NCBI RefSeq assembly: GCF_011492965.1
Contig: NZ_CP045121.1
Location: 2,542,001-2,606,000 of the forward strand
DNA length: 64,000 nt
Origin: Rubrobacter marinus
Lineage (GTDB): Bacteria; Actinomycetota; Rubrobacteria; Rubrobacterales; Rubrobacteraceae
Direction: 5' to 3'
Shown: positions 61,896-64,000 of the stretch, in pieces
How the letters are laid out: the number at the start of each line of letters is the position of its first letter
Position numbering within the stretch: position 1 is the first letter of the stretch
Notes under the pieces: model-generated
The model's input: the letters and a program-made list of their open reading frames with translations, nothing else
Databases searched by the model: none
Told to the model about the DNA's origin: nothing
Program-made: the position numbers and the translations under genes

Positions 61896-61937
61896 ATGGA
61901 CGAGCGTCCATATTACCCTATGGGCCGAGGATGTAAA
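61896..61937 (-). promoter_or_regulatory. wrbA promoter with TetR operator
   Basis: On the minus strand TTTACA (61932-61937) and TAATAT (61910-61915) are 16 bases apart. Directly downstream, the perfect palindrome ATGGACG-AG-CGTCCAT (61896-61911) overlaps the transcription start, between wrbA and the divergent tetR. Confidence 0.7.
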
Positions 61938-61945
61938 CTTGGGGG

Positions 61946-62607
61946 GTGGGGTTGGAGGAGATGGAAGAAGCGAAGGTCAAGTTCAGTAGAAGCCTCGACC
62001 ACGCGGGACGGGAGGCTCCGGACGCCGCGGAGCGCCGGGACGTCGCGAGGAACCGCGGCCGGGTCTTGGGCGCGGCGCGGGCCCTGTTCGAGGAGCGCGA
62101 CGTCGTCAACGTGACGATGGAGGAGATAGCGCGCGCGGCGGGCGTCGGCAAGGGGACGCTCTACCGCAGGTTCCCGCACAAGGGGCTGCTCTGCTACGCG
62201 CTCCTGGACGAGCCGACGCGGGCGTTTCAGGCCGAGACGCTGGCGGGCCTCGCCGAGGCCGGCGTCGGGCCGATCGAGAAGCTCGACCTGTTTCTCGACC
62301 GGCTCGTCCGGTTCACCGACGCGAACCTCGACCTGCTCTACGGCGGCCACGAGACGCTGGACGGGACCGAGCGCCTCGCCCATTTCGCCCACCCCTCGTA
62401 CGGCTGGCTCAGGGGCACGGTGCTCGTCCTCCTCAGGACCGCTCGGCGGAGCGGCGAGCTCGACGAGGACCTCGACGCCGACTACCTGGCCGACGCCCTC
62501 CTCGCCCCCTGGGCGTGGACCTCTTCTACCACCAGCGGCGCGTCCTCGGGTTCTCCGTGGAGCGCGTGAGCTCCGGGCTGCGCTCCCTCTTGCCGCCGGG
62601 CCGCTAG
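61946..62607 (+). CDS. TetR family transcriptional regulator (one frameshift)
   Basis: The N-terminal helix-turn-helix reads R-G-R-V-L-G-A-A-R-A-L-F-E-E-R-D and V-T-M-E-E-I-A-R-A-A-G-V-G-K-G-T-L-Y-R-R-F. The ligand domain has R-L-A-H-F-A-H-P-S-Y-G-W. A C-run frameshift near 62510 is repaired by one base, giving V-D-L-F-Y-H-Q-R-R-V-L-G-F and a TAG at 62605-62607. The start is GTG 61946 or ATG 61961; the ATG has the ribosome site only two bases away. It probably controls wrbA and itself. Confidence 0.85.
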
Positions 62608-63088
62608 CCGCCGGCGGATCCGCGTCGGGGTTCGCCCCGGGGAGACGGTCCAGGCCGCGGTCGAGCTTGCGAAGGAGGCCGTGGAGGGAGCTCTGCTCGT
62701 CCGGCGTGAGCGCGGAGAGGCGCTCGTCCACGAGGGCCTCGTGCTCCGGGACGGCGCTCTCGAAGAGCCTGCGGCCCCCTTCCGTCAGGTAGAGGCGGTT
62801 GGTGCGGCCCTGCGGGCGGCGCTCGATCACGCCCCGCCCCTCCAGCCGCGCCACGAGCTGCGCCACGTTCCCCTTGGTCACCAGCAGATGGTCCGCCAGC
62901 TCCTGCTGCGTCAGCCCCTCCGCCGCCCCGACCTGCGCCAGCACGTCGAACTGCGCGTTGCTCAACCCCCGGCGCCGCAACTGCAACTCGAGCTCGCGCT
63001 CGATCTTCTGCGAGACGCGCAACAACCTCACATAAGCCAGCACCGACGGCCTGCGCAGGCTCCTCCCGCGTGTACGCTCCAGGGTCAT
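62604..63088 (-). CDS. MarR family regulator, MhqR-like (3' end frameshifted)
   Basis: The winged-helix region reads G-L-S-N-A-Q-F-D-V-L-A-Q-V-G, L-T-Q-Q-E-L-A-D-H-L-L-V-T-K-G-N-V-A-Q-L-V-A-R-L-E and R-P-Q-G-R-T-N-R-L-Y-L-T. The frame remains open well past the expected 150 residues because of a probable C-run indel near 62640. One base would bring the stop to the CTAG shared with tetR (62604-62607). Its promoter region carries three copies of one palindrome, and it is divergent from an MhqO-type dioxygenase, so it is probably the MhqR-like repressor of that gene. Confidence 0.85.
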
Positions 63089-63212
63089 CCCGCTAGTTTA
63101 GCGCTAAACTTTATCTCCCTCAACCTCCGTCCGTAGGGGACCCTGGCCTTGACGAACGTCCAGTTCAGTCCTAAACTATCTCTACGGTTTAGCACTAAAC
63201 AGAGGAGGAGTC
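63089..63212. promoter_or_regulatory. marR-mhqO divergent promoter with three operator palindromes
   Basis: AGTTTAGCGCTAAACT at 63095-63110 is a perfect 16-bp palindrome. AGTTCAGTCCTAAACT at 63162-63177 and GTTTAGCACTAAAC at 63187-63200 are close matches. On the plus strand TTGACG (63149-63154) and TAAACT (63172-63177) are 17 bases apart, and the -10 lies within the second palindrome. On the minus strand TTGAGG and TAAACT (63095-63100) are also 17 apart and end seven bases from the marR ATG, so the marR transcript may be leaderless. Confidence 0.75.
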
Positions 63213-64000
63213 ATGGAGCTAGGCGGGCTGCACCATCTGACGGCGGTGACCACGGAGGCGTCCGGGAACGTGGAGTTCTACACGGGCGTGCTGGGGATGC
63301 GGCTGGTGAAGAAGACGGTGAACCAGGACGACGTCTCGGCGTACCACCTTTTCTACGGGGACGAGTTGGGCAGGCCGGGGACGGAGATAACGTTCTTCGA
63401 TTGGCCGACGTTAAGGCTCGCGCCGAACCGTCGGGGCGTCGGGGAGGTCTCGGCGACGGAGCTCAGGGTCCCGGGCGGGGCGTTGGGGTACTGGGCGGAT
63501 CGGCTGGACGAGTTCGGGGTGGCGCACGGCGGCATCCAGGACCACGGCGGCCGGTCGTCGATAGCGTTCACGGATCACGAGGGCCAGAGGCTCCGCCTCG
63601 TCGACGAGAGCGGGTCGAGGGTCGAGGGCGGCGTGCCGTGGGACGAGAGCCCGGTGCCGGCCGAGTACGGCATCCGCGGGCTGGGGGCGGTGCGGCTGAC
63701 GCTGGCCGAGCTCGGGCCGACGGAGCGGGTGCTCGTCGACGTGCTCGGGTTCCGCCGGGCGGGCGAGTATTCGGAGGACGGGAACACCGTCGTGGTCTAC
63801 GAGGTCGGGCCGGGCGGACCGGGGGCCGAGGTGCACGTGCTCGTGGACCCGGGGGCGCCCCGGGCGCACCTCGGGCGCGGCGGGGTCCATCACGTGGCGT
63901 TCCGGGTGCCCAACGACAAGGAGCACGCGGCGTGGCGGCAGAGGATCCGGGAGGCCGGGCTCGGCGTCACCCCGCAGATCGACCGGTTCTACTTCCGCTC
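63213..64000 (+). CDS. MhqO-like ring-cleaving dioxygenase (VOC family; 3' end outside window)
   Basis: This is the second copy of the enzyme at 13799, without frameshifts in the part seen. It carries L-H-H-L-T-A-V (metal His), V-E-F-Y-T-G-V-L-G-M-R-L-V-K-K-T-V-N-Q-D-D, Y-H-L-F-Y-G-D, and in the second module V-H-H-V-A-F-R-V-P and R-F-Y-F-R-S at the window edge. ATG behind AGAGGAGGAG. The upstream operators show it is controlled by the adjacent MarR. Likely a hydroquinone or catechol-type dioxygenase; truncated by the window. Confidence 0.88.
   Translation, partial: MELGGLHHLTAVTTEASGNVEFYTGVLGMRLVKKTVNQDDVSAYHLFYGDELGRPGTEITFFDWPTLRLAPNRRGVGEVSATELRVPGGALGYWADRLDEFGVAHGGIQDHGGRSSIAFTDHEGQRLRLVDESGSRVEGGVPWDESPVPAEYGIRGLGAVRLTLAELGPTERVLVDVLGFRRAGEYSEDGNTVVVYEVGPGGPGAEVHVLVDPGAPRAHLGRGGVHHVAFRVPNDKEHAAWRQRIREAGLGVTPQIDRFYFR

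Noticed and set aside
61913-62603. C-terminal extension of the MarR protein across tetR
   Set aside because: No MarR protein has such an extension, and it is antisense to tetR. A single C-run indel near 62640 explains the missing stop.
1-64000. CRISPR arrays, insertion sequences, integrases or prophage genes
   Set aside because: No repeat-spacer pattern, transposase motif or phage gene was seen. Gene content and composition look chromosomal throughout.

Overview
The window is very GC-rich and codes densely on both strands, with many GTG and TTG starts. Its content suggests a Rubrobacter-like actinobacterium (inference): F420-type oxidoreductases, a selenoneine/selenoprotein locus, cyclic-nucleotide-domain kinases and an LPXTG-like YcnI protein. 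About twenty genes carry one or more frameshifts, nearly all at short G or C runs. Most look like base-calling errors rather than dead genes, so coordinates below span the reconstructed gene.

Layout. 1-5 kb: end of a penicillin-acylase-family protein, two tandem paralogous unknown genes, a CNNM/CBS membrane protein, an NAD(P)-binding reductase and a ferritin-like protein. 5-13.7 kb: a glycerol/dihydroxyacetone region on the minus strand (glpD, dhaM, dhaL, a MatB-like acyl-CoA ligase, a polytopic membrane protein, dhaK, glpK, and the antiterminator glpP upstream). 13.8-15.4 kb: an mhqO/mhqD-like dioxygenase-hydrolase pair. 15.5-19 kb: a LysR regulator and a phosphonate-type ABC transporter. 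19-23.7 kb: a selenium locus. Here senA (minus) diverges from senB-selD (plus). SelD itself carries an in-frame UGA at the selenocysteine position. A redoxin-TPR gene beside senA also has an in-frame UGA in a W-U-G-C motif. Both UGAs are followed by a SECIS-like hairpin. 23.8-37.9 kb: transporters (AEC, MFS, two ABC exporters, CDF), a MarR-FMN reductase operon, F420-linked enzymes, an NDH-2-like oxidoreductase, an alcohol dehydrogenase and a sugar dehydrogenase.

38.5-44.2 kb is a tight signalling operon: a receiver domain fused to a thioredoxin-reductase-like enzyme, two cyclic-nucleotide-domain/histidine-kinase proteins, a diadenylate-cyclase-domain protein and a DUF924 protein. A third kinase paralogue lies at 55.6 kb between a quinone-oxidoreductase-like gene and a Na+/H+ antiporter. 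44.2-54 kb holds an MFS pump, a CocE/NonD hydrolase, small zinc proteins, a sparsely coding stretch (49.7-51.0 kb) with a four-copy 11-bp-spaced repeat, a VKOR/DsbA pair and YcnI. 58.7-64 kb holds small enzymes, a maleylacetate-reductase-like enzyme and a quinone-stress cluster (wrbA, tetR, marR, mhqO) with clear palindromic operators.

Taken together the region is dominated by redox and selenium chemistry, electrophile/quinone detoxification and glycerol use. The selenium locus and the receiver-TrxR/kinase/DAC operon are the most interesting systems.
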